From positions 1,996,501 through 2,060,500 of the forward strand of contig NZ_CP162130.1 of assembly GCF_040833975.1 (NCBI RefSeq): a DNA stretch of 64,000 nucleotides, read 5' to 3'. Source of the stretch: Leptospira sp. WS92.C1. GTDB lineage: Bacteria; Spirochaetota; Leptospiria; Leptospirales; Leptospiraceae. Made by a program: the position numbers and the translations under genes. Below, piece after piece: positions 44,045 through 55,758 of the stretch. The notes beneath the pieces were generated by a model, which was not told where the DNA came from, made no database searches, and was given only the letters and a program-made list of their open reading frames with translations. Within the stretch, counting starts at the first letter, position 1. The number at the start of each line of letters is the position of its first letter.

Positions 44045-44075
44045 AACCCGCTGCCGATTTTAAATTCGTTTTGAA

Positions 44076-45038
44076 TCAATGATGGTGATGATGTCCGTGG
44101 TGCGAATGGGTCGCCCCGTGCGTATCCTTTACAGTGAGTTCCTGTAGTTTTTTTGTGAGTTCGGATTCTTCGCACTGAATCGTTACGAAATCGATTCCGA
44201 ATTCCGATTTGAGAATTTGATTGGATTCAAAGACGATATCGGATGTCTTTTGGAGATCCGTAACGGATACTCTCAGTGTACAGGCGTGAATCCCTCTTGT
44301 GATCGCCCAAAAATGATAATCCAAAATCTGATGAATCCCTTTGATTTTTCGGATATGTTCCAGTATATGAGGAATATCGAATGAAGGTGGCGAGGATTCC
44401 AAAAGAACGGAAACGCTCTCCTTAAAAATTCCCCACGCGGAACGCAAAATTAGAATCGAAATGAGAACGCTGATCAAGGGATCGATCCAATTCCAATTTG
44501 TAAAGTAAATCAACACGGAACCGATTAAAACCCCGGTGGTTGCAAGCAAATCGCTGATTACGTGGATGTATGCTGATTTGATATTGATGTTTTCGTTGCT
44601 AAACCGGAATAAAATCCAGGCACTGATAAGATTTAAAACGATTCCGGAAGAACTGTAAAGAAACATCTGAAAACTTAAAACCTCTTTTTGATTTTGAAAT
44701 CTTTCGATCGCTTCATAAAAGATATAAAAAGAAATTCCGAATATCAGAATCGAATTTACGAGTGCGGTCAAAATTTCGATTCTATAAAATCCAAAAGAGA
44801 ATGTGGAATTCGGTTTTTGAGCCGCAACGATGACCGCGATCAAAGATAGAAAAAGCGCAACCGCATCCGTGATGATGTGACCGGCATCCGCGAGCAAGGC
44901 GATACTTCCGCTCTGAATTCCCCCAAATAATTCCACAAAAAAAATAATTAGCGAAACGAAAATCGCGAGGAGAATCGATCGTTTGAGACCTTTCTCCTGA
45001 CTTCTTTCTACGTGGTGGAGTTGAAAAAAATCATCCAT
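44076..45038 (-). CDS. Cation diffusion facilitator (CDF) metal exporter
   Basis: 320 residues from ATG 45038; an extended frame upstream lies inside the OmpA-like gene and is rejected. Six membrane helices; LLADAGHIITDAVALFLSL holds the HxxxD zinc site of TM2 and AYIHVISDLLATTGVLIG the matching TM5 site. The C-terminal cytoplasmic domain ends in a His-rich tail (HSHHGHHHHH). CDF proteins export Zn(II), Co(II) or Cd(II) in exchange for protons; metal choice is not readable. It starts 2 bp upstream of the preceding gene's end on the minus strand, suggesting coupling. Confidence 0.9.
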   Translation of the reverse strand: MDDFFQLHHVERSQEKGLKRSILLAIFVSLIIFFVELFGGIQSGSIALLADAGHIITDAVALFLSLIAVIVAAQKPNSTFSFGFYRIEILTALVNSILIFGISFYIFYEAIERFQNQKEVLSFQMFLYSSSGIVLNLISAWILFRFSNENINIKSAYIHVISDLLATTGVLIGSVLIYFTNWNWIDPLISVLISILILRSAWGIFKESVSVLLESSPPSFDIPHILEHIRKIKGIHQILDYHFWAITRGIHACTLRVSVTDLQKTSDIVFESNQILKSEFGIDFVTIQCEESELTKKLQELTVKDTHGATHSHHGHHHHH

Positions 45039-45039
45039 A

Positions 45040-46062
<1,023 letters not shown>

Positions 46063-46209
46063 AAAGATTCGGACCCTACGTTCTACGATTGAGTAGTGTA
46101 AGATCGGGTCAAATGAAAAACTCCTTTTTTACACACGACCGGGAAATTCATTGATCGGTCTGGAAAGTTTTCAATTCTGTTCTAGAAAACAATTTCTCGG
46201 AGAGAATCC

Positions 46210-47601
46210 ATGGAAGAAAAAGGACTCGGTCAAAGCCTATTTTCAGAAAAAGCAAACGCATCCTCTCCGGAATGGATGGATACTTTCGGGGAAAAAATCA
46301 GCGCCGGAGACAATGCGTTTCTGGACGGCTTTCTCAAACTCAATCACCCAGCGGATATCGCGGAGGTTTTGGAAAAGTTAGAAGAAGACGAAGCATTTTA
46401 TGTTTTTAAACGTTGCGATTCCGAACTTCAGAGTTCGATCCTTGTGGAATTTGACGAAGAATTTCAAGCGGATCTGATCTCCCGTTTTCAGATGAAAGAG
46501 ATTTCTCCGATTCTTGAGAATTTGGAGACTGACGAACTTTCCAATTTGATTTCCGAATTTCCAAGAGAGAAAGCCGAAGAGATTCTAAACTCCATCGATC
46601 AGGAAGATTCTTCGCAAGTTCGAAAACAGCTTACATTTCGGGAATACACAGCGGGACGTTTGATGAATACCGTTTTTGCTTCCGCGGTTGAAACGGATAC
46701 CGTCCGAAAAGCGATCATCAAACTCAGAAAGATCGCAAGAGACACCGATGATATCTATCATTTATACATCACAGATGAGAATAACGTTCTCCAAGGATAC
46801 GTAAAACTCAAAAACTTATTTCTTGCGCCTCTTAACGGAAAGGTAAATCGTTTGATGAAAACCGGATTTACTTCGATTCACTATGACACCGATCAGGAAG
46901 AAGTGGCGAAAATCTTCCGAAAATACGATTTGGTCTCCGCTGCGGTCGTCGACGATTTGGGAAGAATTTTGGGAAGAATCACAGTGGATGATATTTTGGA
47001 TATCGTTCACGAAGAAGCCTCGGAGGATATCCTTCGTTTGGGAGGGGTTTCCGAAGAGGAAAAATTAAGTTCTTCCGTATTTACTTCCGCAAGAAGAAGA
47101 ATGGTATGGTTGATGATCAACTTGGGAACTGCATCCATGGCCGCGTCGGTGGTTTCCTTTTTTGGCGGAACGATCGAGAAATATGTTTTACTTGCGTCTC
47201 TAATGCCGATCGTGGCGGGAATGGGCGGGAACGCAGGAACTCAGTCCATCACTCTCATCGTTAGAAACTTGGCTACGGGTGATTTGACGATCGGAAACTG
47301 GAAATCAGCGATTCGAAAGGAAGGCCTTGTCGGACTCCTCAACGGATTTGCGGTTGGGATTACCGCGGGATTGATCGTGTATCTTTTTACCGGTAATTTT
47401 ACTCTTTCGGCCGTTATGTTTATGGCATTGCAGGCGAATCTCGTAATCGCCGCGGTGATTGGGACTTCGATTCCGATCTTGCTTCAAGTTTTGAGAATCG
47501 ATCCTGCGATCGCGTCTTCTATTTTTGTAACGACCTTTACGGATGTGTTCGGTTTTTTCTGTTTTTTGGGATTGGCTACAATCTTTATTCAAATGTTATA
47601 A
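46210..47601 (+). CDS. mgtE: MgtE magnesium transporter
   Basis: 463 residues, MgtE length. The N-terminal superhelical domain (HPADIAEVLEKLEEDEAFYVF), two CBS domains and a five-helix membrane domain are present; TSITLIVRNL and PIVAGMGGNAGTQ are characteristic, with GNAGTQ forming the pore. MgtE channels take up Mg2+ and are gated by cytosolic Mg2+ through the CBS domains. GGAGAG stands before the ATG at 46210. Divergent from the OmpA-like gene. Confidence 0.95.
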   Translation: MEEKGLGQSLFSEKANASSPEWMDTFGEKISAGDNAFLDGFLKLNHPADIAEVLEKLEEDEAFYVFKRCDSELQSSILVEFDEEFQADLISRFQMKEISPILENLETDELSNLISEFPREKAEEILNSIDQEDSSQVRKQLTFREYTAGRLMNTVFASAVETDTVRKAIIKLRKIARDTDDIYHLYITDENNVLQGYVKLKNLFLAPLNGKVNRLMKTGFTSIHYDTDQEEVAKIFRKYDLVSAAVVDDLGRILGRITVDDILDIVHEEASEDILRLGGVSEEEKLSSSVFTSARRRMVWLMINLGTASMAASVVSFFGGTIEKYVLLASLMPIVAGMGGNAGTQSITLIVRNLATGDLTIGNWKSAIRKEGLVGLLNGFAVGITAGLIVYLFTGNFTLSAVMFMALQANLVIAAVIGTSIPILLQVLRIDPAIASSIFVTTFTDVFGFFCFLGLATIFIQML

Positions 47602-47689
47602 TGTATTTGAAAAACCAATGGTTCTTTGGAACCAAAGCGAAAGCGAATTTGTTTTGAATCGTATCTTATTTTCGGAGAATGAAGCATAA

Positions 47690-48343
47690 ATGTTAGGATG
47701 GCAATCAAAGTTGATTTTGAGTAAGACGATTTTTTTGTTTGGGATGATTCTGGGTATTTGTTGTGTGTTATCCTGCGCGAGCACGGGTACAACCACCGAT
47801 GTCGAAACCAAAAAATATGATCCCGTATCGAATCCTGCCGGAGAAAACGAAATTGTATTAGATGAAGAAGGAAAGGAAGTCTCCTTGAATACGGGAGATC
47901 ATCCCTCGTTTTTAAAACCGTCGAAAGATCCGTTGGAATACTTTCGAGTTTATATTACTAGCGACGGTTATCAAATGCGTCAAATTCGCGGTTCCAAACA
48001 TATCAAACGAAAAGTGGATAAGGGCGGAGACACTTTGATCAGCGAAGAATTGGTTCGATACAATAAAATCAATTTCATCGACGACGGGATCATCATCGTC
48101 GTTCTCAATGGAAATACAGGAGCGTTTGAAACGATTCGATTCAATACACGGGTTCCGAGAATCAACGATCTTGCGAAAATCGTACAAAACGATGTCACCC
48201 GCTGGTCCATGGAACATTCGGCGGAAAAGCCGGTTGTCACTAAATTCCAAATTCATTATTCTTTGGAATTGAAAAATAAGGTGGGGAGCAACCGAGACGC
48301 TGTCAAAGAAGAACTCAAAAAAGAAGTGATCAAACGGAGATAA
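47690..48343 (+). CDS. Putative lipoprotein of unknown function
   Basis: 217 residues. Signal peptide II with lipobox VLSC near residue 29 (ICCVLSCASTG). The mature chain is a mixed alpha/beta domain with no known motif; ITSDGYQMRQIRGSKHIKRKVDKGG and DDGIIIVVLNGNTGAFETIRFNT look like well-ordered strands. ATG at 47690. It lies 88 bp after mgtE and 63 bp before tgt on the same strand. I do not recognise the family. Confidence 0.7.
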   Translation: MLGWQSKLILSKTIFLFGMILGICCVLSCASTGTTTDVETKKYDPVSNPAGENEIVLDEEGKEVSLNTGDHPSFLKPSKDPLEYFRVYITSDGYQMRQIRGSKHIKRKVDKGGDTLISEELVRYNKINFIDDGIIIVVLNGNTGAFETIRFNTRVPRINDLAKIVQNDVTRWSMEHSAEKPVVTKFQIHYSLELKNKVGSNRDAVKEELKKEVIKRR

Positions 48344-48406
48344 GTTCGCTAAAACCTTGATCATCTGCGAAAGCAAAACGGATGCAAAAAGGATTTTTGA
48401 AACCGA

Positions 48407-50449
48407 ATGTCTAGATTAAACTTTATCCTCGAAGCGGAGGCGTCAAATTCGAGAGCGAGGGCGGCTCGTTTTACGACTCTGCACGGAGAAGTTCAGACTC
48501 CGATTTTTATGCCTGTCGGCACGCAGGCAACCGTCCGATCCCAGACCGTAGAATCCCTCAAGGCGATGGGTTCCCGTGTACTTTTAGCAAATACATACCA
48601 CCTTCTTTTGAGACCGGGAGCCGATGTGTTTCGAAAAATCGGTGGGATTCATAAATTTATGAACTGGGACGCGCCGGTTCTTACGGATTCGGGAGGGTTT
48701 CAAATTTTTAGCCTTCCCAATTCACGGAAAATGACGGAAGACGGCGCTCTGTTTCGAAGTTATGTGGATGGAGCGAACATTCTTCTCTCGCCCGAAGTCA
48801 GTATCGAAATGCAGAAGGCGATTCAATCGGACATCATGATGGTGCTCGATCAGTGTATTCCTTCCACGGCCGATTATACACAAGCAAAGAATGCGATGGA
48901 GATTACCCATCGTTGGGCGAAACGAAGTCTGGAGGCAAGAGGAGATTCTACTCAATCTTTATTCGGAATTGTTCAAGGCGCTTGTTTTCAAGATCTTAGA
49001 AAACAAAGCGCGGATACCCTGACGCAGATGCCCTTTGACGGATTTGCGATAGGCGGTTTAGCGGTGGGGGAAACCAAAGAGGAACGAAATGATTTCTGCG
49101 AAATCTCCGCTTCCTTTTTGCCAAAGAATCTGCCTCGATATCTCATGGGTGTAGGAACTCCTCTGGATTTGCTCGAAGCGGTTCATCGAGGTGTGGATAT
49201 GTTCGACTGTACGATTCCCACCGAACTCGCGCAACACGGCGTTGCCTACACAAGCTTGGGCAAGTTGCAGCTTCACAGAGGAATTTATAAATTTGCGGAC
49301 ACGGTCTTGGATGAAAACTGTCCCTGTCCTTGTTGTAAAAGTTATTCTCGTTCTTATCTTCATCACCTAATCAAAACAAATGAGATTCTCGGTTGGCATT
49401 TGATCGCGATGCACAATTTGAATTTTTATCATCGTTTGATGGCGGAGATGCGATCCTCGATTCTTTCAGATACGTTTTCGTCCTACTATTCCCGAAAAAA
49501 GGAAGAGTTGACTTGGAGCGATAATGTAAATCCGGCAAGTCATAAAATCAGAACACCAAGGGCACAGAGAAAAAGAAATTTAGGGGATTATGAAATTCTG
49601 GAAAACAAGGACGGGGGGTTCTGGAGCGTTCGCCAGAAAAGTTCCGGCGAGACCATGCATTCCGTTAACAATCCTGTGGAAGAGGCAAAATCTCTTTATA
49701 TCCTTCAATCCAATCTCGCGAAAAAACTTTCTCGCGACACAAATATGAACGGATCGGATCCACTTGCGGAACCGTTTGTGATTTGGGATGTGGGTTTGGG
49801 GGCGGCGACCAATTCGATGTCCGCGATTCATTGTTATGAGAAAATCGAATCTCCTATTTCAATGAATATTATCAGTTTTGAATGTGATCTGGATCCGTTC
49901 CGTCTTGTGATGAAAAACATAGGATGTTTTCCTCATCTTTTTCATCAAGCGCCGAGAGGTTTATTGAATCGCGGGAAATGGATTTCTTCATCAGGCAATC
50001 TCAAATGGGATTTAGTACTCGGCGATTTTGAATTCACGTTTGCGAATCAGAAAGGACCCGATCTGATTTTCTACGATCCTTTTTCTTTCAAGACAGATTC
50101 CAAGCTATGGGAACCGGGATTTTTTAAACTTCTTTTCGAATACTGCCAAACTAACAAAAAGAATACGACTCTGATTACGTATTCCGCATCCACAGCGGTT
50201 CGTTCCTCTTTGCTTTTTGCCGGATTTTGGGTGGGAGCGGGAAAAGGTACCGGCCCCAAAAGCGAGACGACGGTCGCGTATTCGAGCAAGCCAAAAGAGA
50301 ATTTGGAATTATCGGGACTTTTAGGTTCGTCTTGGCTTGAAAAAAGAGAAAGAAGCCATGCTCGTTTTCGGAAAGGGTCGGATCGGAAGGAAAATCTTGT
50401 CTGGGAGAAAGCGATTCTTTCTCATTCCCAATTTCAGATTGAGTCTTAA
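48407..50449 (+). CDS. tgt: tRNA-guanine transglycosylase fused to MnmD/MnmC-like methyltransferase
   Basis: 680 residues, against ~375 for ordinary Tgt. Residues 1-385 are Tgt: DSGGFQ (Asp94), SDIMMVLDQCIP, GGLAVGE, FDCTIPTE with the nucleophile Asp267, and a zinc site C305/C307/C310/H336. It exchanges guanine-34 for a queuosine precursor. From residue ~392 a second domain begins: DGGFWSVRQKSSGETMHS, a SAM-binding loop DVGLGAATNS (461-470), GDFEF, FYDPFSFKTDSKLWEPGFF and LITYSASTAVRSSLLFAGF. These match the MnmC methyltransferase half (MnmD), which completes mnm5(s2)U34 in other tRNAs; the FAD oxidase half of MnmC is absent. The catalytic loop PTELAQHG departs from the canonical PTRxxRNG. 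A single frame continues through both parts with no break. Confidence 0.88.
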   Translation: MSRLNFILEAEASNSRARAARFTTLHGEVQTPIFMPVGTQATVRSQTVESLKAMGSRVLLANTYHLLLRPGADVFRKIGGIHKFMNWDAPVLTDSGGFQIFSLPNSRKMTEDGALFRSYVDGANILLSPEVSIEMQKAIQSDIMMVLDQCIPSTADYTQAKNAMEITHRWAKRSLEARGDSTQSLFGIVQGACFQDLRKQSADTLTQMPFDGFAIGGLAVGETKEERNDFCEISASFLPKNLPRYLMGVGTPLDLLEAVHRGVDMFDCTIPTELAQHGVAYTSLGKLQLHRGIYKFADTVLDENCPCPCCKSYSRSYLHHLIKTNEILGWHLIAMHNLNFYHRLMAEMRSSILSDTFSSYYSRKKEELTWSDNVNPASHKIRTPRAQRKRNLGDYEILENKDGGFWSVRQKSSGETMHSVNNPVEEAKSLYILQSNLAKKLSRDTNMNGSDPLAEPFVIWDVGLGAATNSMSAIHCYEKIESPISMNIISFECDLDPFRLVMKNIGCFPHLFHQAPRGLLNRGKWISSSGNLKWDLVLGDFEFTFANQKGPDLIFYDPFSFKTDSKLWEPGFFKLLFEYCQTNKKNTTLITYSASTAVRSSLLFAGFWVGAGKGTGPKSETTVAYSSKPKENLELSGLLGSSWLEKRERSHARFRKGSDRKENLVWEKAILSHSQFQIES

Positions 50450-50797
50450 CGATTTCTCTTAGAATGAGCTAAAAATTCGCTTCCGATTTTATAACAATTT
50501 CGTTTTGAATCATTCTACATCGAAGTCTTCAATCGCATCCTAAAGCAGATTTCTCTGTTTTTTAAAAAATCAAACTGATTCATAAGCATATTTTAATTTA
50601 TAGAGATGTAGTATACATAAACGTTTGTTTGACGATTTCGACTAAAACTCGAGTTTTTTGATTTTTCTAAAATCTTTTTTCAAACGTTTTGAAGTCCTAA
50701 ATTCGAATCGGGAAATTTCAATCTCTAAATATAAAGAGAATTGTAACACGTTAATTCCGAATTGAATGCAATTATTGCGTATTTAAGAAATAATGAG

Positions 50798-50825
50798 TTG
50801 AAATTGAAATCGACTCAACTATAAT
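50798..50825 (+). promoter_or_regulatory. Candidate sigma-70 promoter of the cheR-cheB group
   Basis: TTGAAA, a 16-bp spacer and a perfect TATAAT. It predicts a transcript start near 50832, about 54 bp before the cheR ATG. Best promoter in the gap. Confidence 0.55.
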
Positions 50826-50835
50826 CCACAGCACT

Positions 50836-50853
50836 CTAAAATAAATATTTTAG
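50836..50853 (+). promoter_or_regulatory. Inverted repeat in the predicted cheR leader
   Basis: CTAAAAT-AAAT-ATTTTAG, a 7-bp stem with a 4-base loop, a few bases after the predicted start of transcription. It could be an operator or a leader hairpin; no regulator is known. Confidence 0.3.
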
Positions 50854-50885
50854 ATCAATAGTAAAATATTCTTATGTAATCATAT

Positions 50886-51710
50886 ATGACATCTATAAGT
50901 ATTTCAGAAATTGAAATTGCTCTGTTGTTGGAGGCGATCTATCAAAAATGCGGATACGATTTTCGACAATACTCGGAAGCGCATATCAAACGGAGATTAT
51001 CAAGTCGACTGGCGATTTCCGGGTTGAAAACGGTATCCGAAATGCAGTTCCAAGTTTTACACAACGAGCAATTCGCATATACTTTGTTACATGATTTGTC
51101 GATTACCGTTACCGAAATGTTCCGTGATCCCGAATTTTATAAATCGCTACGGCAGAATGTGATACCAATTTTAAAAACGTATCCTTTTATAAAAATCTGG
51201 CACGCGGGGTGTTCCTCGGGAGAGGAGGCGTATTCGATGGCGATTCTTCTGAGAGAAGAAGGCCTTTATGAGCGTTCCATGATTTATGCAACCGATTTCA
51301 ATCAAAAAATTTTAGATAAGGCAAAGGCGGGTGTGTTTCAAAACGATTTGATCAAGGATTATACGAACAACTATCAAATGTCGGGTGGATTGGAATCGTT
51401 TTCCGATTATTACACTTCGAACTATAACATGTTTATCATGGATCAATCCTTAAAAAAGAATATAGTCTGGGCAAATCACAATATGGTTACGGATAGCGTT
51501 TTTGCGGAGGTTCATGTGATCTTTTGTCGAAATGTATTGATCTATTTTAAAAAAAATCTTCAGGAAAACATACATCTGCTTTTTTATGAAAGTTTGATAA
51601 ACGGCGGAGTTCTTTGTCTTGGATCCAAGGAAGGATTGTATTTTACGGATTTAAAATATAAATATGATGAGTTGGACAAGAAACAAAAGATATTTAAAAA
51701 GAAGTATTGA
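50886..51710 (+). CDS. CheR-type methyltransferase
   Basis: 274 residues. CheR N-terminal helices (IYQKCGYDFRQYSEAHIKRRL) precede a SAM-dependent methyltransferase core with WHAGCSSGEEAYSMAI, ATDFNQKILDKAKAG and the family signature FCRNVLIYF. It methylates glutamates on receptors or sensor proteins in chemotaxis-like systems. No receptor gene is near; it heads an island of CheB and four kinases, so the target is probably one of the local sensors or a remote receptor. Six bp separate it from the cheB reading frame. Confidence 0.92.
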   Translation: MTSISISEIEIALLLEAIYQKCGYDFRQYSEAHIKRRLSSRLAISGLKTVSEMQFQVLHNEQFAYTLLHDLSITVTEMFRDPEFYKSLRQNVIPILKTYPFIKIWHAGCSSGEEAYSMAILLREEGLYERSMIYATDFNQKILDKAKAGVFQNDLIKDYTNNYQMSGGLESFSDYYTSNYNMFIMDQSLKKNIVWANHNMVTDSVFAEVHVIFCRNVLIYFKKNLQENIHLLFYESLINGGVLCLGSKEGLYFTDLKYKYDELDKKQKIFKKKY

Positions 51711-51728
51711 GCAAATTTGTTAGAATTC

Positions 51729-52298
51729 ATGAAATATGAGGTAATCGTAATGGGAGCGTCTTCCGGAGGATTGAATGCAATTAGATCGGTTTTAACGTCT
51801 CTATCGGAAAATTTTTCCATTCCTATCGTTTTGGTACAGCATGTTTCACCTCGTTCTGACGGACAATGGATTCGATCACTCGATATTATCGCCGGTCTCA
51901 ACGTAAAAGAAGCCGATGAAAAAGAAACAATCGAAAAAGGAAATATCTATGTGGCGCCACCTAATTATCATTTGTTGATAGAAACGAATAGAACCTTTTC
52001 TTTGACGATCGATTCAAGAGTCAATTTTGCCAGACCTTCCATCGATGTTCTTTTTGAATCCGCCGCCGATGTGTATCGAGATAAAATGGTCGGAATTATT
52101 TTCACCGGCGCCAATTCGGATGGTGCGATCGGACTAAAAAGGATTAAGGAGTTGGGAGGAACTACGATCGTTCAAGATCCGAATTCGGCGGAATCGCCGT
52201 ATATGCCCGAGGCGGCACTTTCATTGATGCCCGCCGATTACATTCTTACGTTGGAAAAAATCGCAGAGCTTCTAAATAAATTCGATAAGGACAATTGA
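51729..52298 (+). CDS. CheB-type methylesterase without receiver
   Basis: 189 residues from ATG 51729 (a TTG at 51717 is possible). Catalytic triad of the CheB effector domain: Ser in GASSGG, His in VQHVSPRSDGQ, and Asp in FTGANSDGAIG. No receiver domain, so it is not controlled by its own phosphorylation; receiver-less CheB is typical of CheB/CheR/kinase clusters outside flagellar chemotaxis. It removes methyl groups added by CheR. Followed after ~10 bp by the hybrid kinase gene. Confidence 0.92.
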   Translation: MKYEVIVMGASSGGLNAIRSVLTSLSENFSIPIVLVQHVSPRSDGQWIRSLDIIAGLNVKEADEKETIEKGNIYVAPPNYHLLIETNRTFSLTIDSRVNFARPSIDVLFESAADVYRDKMVGIIFTGANSDGAIGLKRIKELGGTTIVQDPNSAESPYMPEAALSLMPADYILTLEKIAELLNKFDKDN

Positions 52299-52308
52299 GT
52301 TGGAATTT

Positions 52309-54421
52309 ATGGAACTAAAAATTAAAACTAAACTGTTACTCGGATTTTCCGCTATACTGTTGACACTTGTTATCGCATCCTTATTTGCAATTGATAAGCT
52401 CGCGGAATCCAACAAACGTTTGCTGAACCTCGTAAATGTTTCCTCTAAAAGAGTAAGCTTATCCAACGAAATTTTTGTTTTCATTCTGGAGTCGACTCGT
52501 CACGAGAAAAACATCATTCTGGAAAAAAACAATTCCAAAAGAGTTTATTATAAAGAAAGAATATACGCTGCAACCGATGCCGCCGATAAAAAAATAGCAG
52601 ATCTGGCGCCCTTATTGGAGGAGGAGGAACGGGTCATTTTGAATGAAATCAAATCCGCTTGGGGTGACTTTAGAAAAGATCTGGATCAACTCGTCGGATT
52701 TGCTTTAAACGGGCAAACGGAAAAAGCGTTCAAAATATCCATAGAAAAAGGACTGAAAATGCGAGACGCCAATTTCAAACGTTTCGTTCAACTAAGCGCA
52801 AAAAATGAAGCAAAAATGGAAGCGGATAAGCTCAAAAATGACAGAGATTATAATTTAGCGTTATCCTTATTAATCGCATTGATGATTTCGAGTTTAGTCG
52901 CGTCCTTAATTATTTTTTATTGGATCTCCTATGGCATCGCTCGGCGAATTTCCTTTATTGCGATCGAAGCCGAAAAAATCGCCAGCAGAGAATTTACCGG
53001 AAAAAGATTAGAAGACAAAACTGACGATGAACTCAAGCCTATATTTAATTCTTTGATCAGCATCAACGAAAGTTTTCGTGAAGTGACCGAAAGCGCAAAC
53101 GGCGTCGCCGAGGGAAATTATCAGATCGATCTGATTCCAAGATCGGAAAAGGATATTTTAGGAACCGCTTTGAAACGGATGACAAATTCTCTTAGGATAT
53201 CGACCGAAGAAAATGAAAAATACAATTGGCTTGTTACGGGACAAAATAGACTCAACGAAAAACTCCGAGGAGAACAAAAATACACCGAATTATCTGACAA
53301 TATCATCACATTCTTATGTACTTATTTAGGCGCAAGTATAGGAGCAATGTATCTGTATAACGATCTGGATCGTTCTCTTAGATTGAGTGGTAAATACGCT
53401 TTTTCTTCGACAAACCATGGAATTGATAGATTTGCGTTTAACGAAGGTCTGATCGGTCAAGCAGCTTATGATCAAAAACTCATCTCTATCAACGATATTC
53501 CCGAGCAAGATATTCGAGTCATCTCTTCCGTTTTGGACTCAAAACCGAAACATCTGTTGATCGTTCCTTTTTCACTGGAAGGCGAAACACTCGGTGTATT
53601 TGAAATTGGTAAATTAATGCCGTTTACTCAAACCGAGATACAATTTTTAAATTCTTCCACGGAAAGTATCGCGATTTGTGTAAATTCTGCGCTCTCTAGA
53701 AAGAAGATACAAGAACTTCTGGAAGAAACACAGGTCCAGAGCGAAGAACTGCAATCTCAGCAGGAAGAACTAAGACAGATGAACGAGGAATTGGAGGAAC
53801 AAACACAGTATTTAAAACAGCAGCAAGAAGAGCTTCGGATGACAAACGAAGAGCTGGAAGAACAAGCAAGATCTTTAGAGACAAAGAATAAGGAAGTGGA
53901 ATTGGCAAGGTATGATATAGAGCAAAAAACAAAGCAGCTCGAAATCAGTAGCAAATACAAATCCGAATTTTTAGCAAACATGTCTCACGAATTGAGAACT
54001 CCGTTAAACAGTTTGTTAATTTTATCCAAGGATCTATCGGATAATAAAAAAAAGAACCTGAATACGGATCAGATTGAAAGCGCGAATATCATCTACAAAA
54101 GCGGACAAGACCTTCTAATTTTGATCAATGACGTGCTTGACCTATCAAAAATAGAATCCGGAAAGATGAGGATCAATATCGAACGGGTTTCTTTAAAAGA
54201 ATTTGCGGAAGATCTCATGCGTGATTTCGGACATCAGGCACAACAGAAAAATCTTCAACTCAAAGCTACGATTGACAGCGATATGTCTGAGTATATACGG
54301 ACCGATTACCAACGTTTAAATCAGATCTTAAAGAATCTTTTGTCAAACGCTATTAAATTTACTCAACAGGGTAAAGTCGAATTGAATATTCGATTGTATG
54401 GAAAAGACAATGCGATCTTTT

Positions 54422-54426
<5 letters not shown>
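52309..54426 (+). pseudogene. Hybrid histidine kinase, N-terminal fragment (split by IS256)
   Basis: The first 705 residues of an interrupted kinase. Order: TM1 (about 9-30), an extracytoplasmic four-helix sensor, TM2 (about 185-210), HAMP, GAF (about 330-460), a Gln/Glu-rich coiled coil (EELQSQQEELRQMNEELEEQ) at 465-545, HisKA with His560 in MSHELRTP, and the N-box of the HATPase (QILKNLLSNAIKF). It runs into the insertion element after 54421 and ends at a TAG contributed by the IS (54424-54426). The G1, F and G2 boxes of the ATPase are missing, so this fragment cannot phosphorylate. The start could be TTG 52300; ATG 52309 is chosen as the first ATG. The missing part resumes at 55750. Confidence 0.92.
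54413..54421 (+). repeat. Target-site duplication, left copy
   Basis: CGATCTTTT, identical to 55750-55758 on the other side of the IS. A 9-bp duplication fits IS256-family insertion. Confidence 0.9.
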
Positions 54427-55749
<1,323 letters not shown>

Positions 55750-55758
55750 CGATCTTTT
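55750..55758 (+). repeat. Target-site duplication, right copy
   Basis: CGATCTTTT, second copy of the 9-bp duplication, directly before the resumed kinase frame. Confidence 0.9.

Larger units (their letters stand above)
50450..50885. other. 436-bp A+T-rich intergenic region before the signalling island
   Basis: No coding ORF. A 14-bp perfect palindrome AAAACTCGAGTTTT (50644-50657), followed by TTGATTTTT, might act as a weak terminator for tgt. A promoter-like pair lies at 50798-50825 and a 7-bp inverted repeat at 50836-50853. The rest is A+T-rich and unexplained. Confidence 0.55.
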
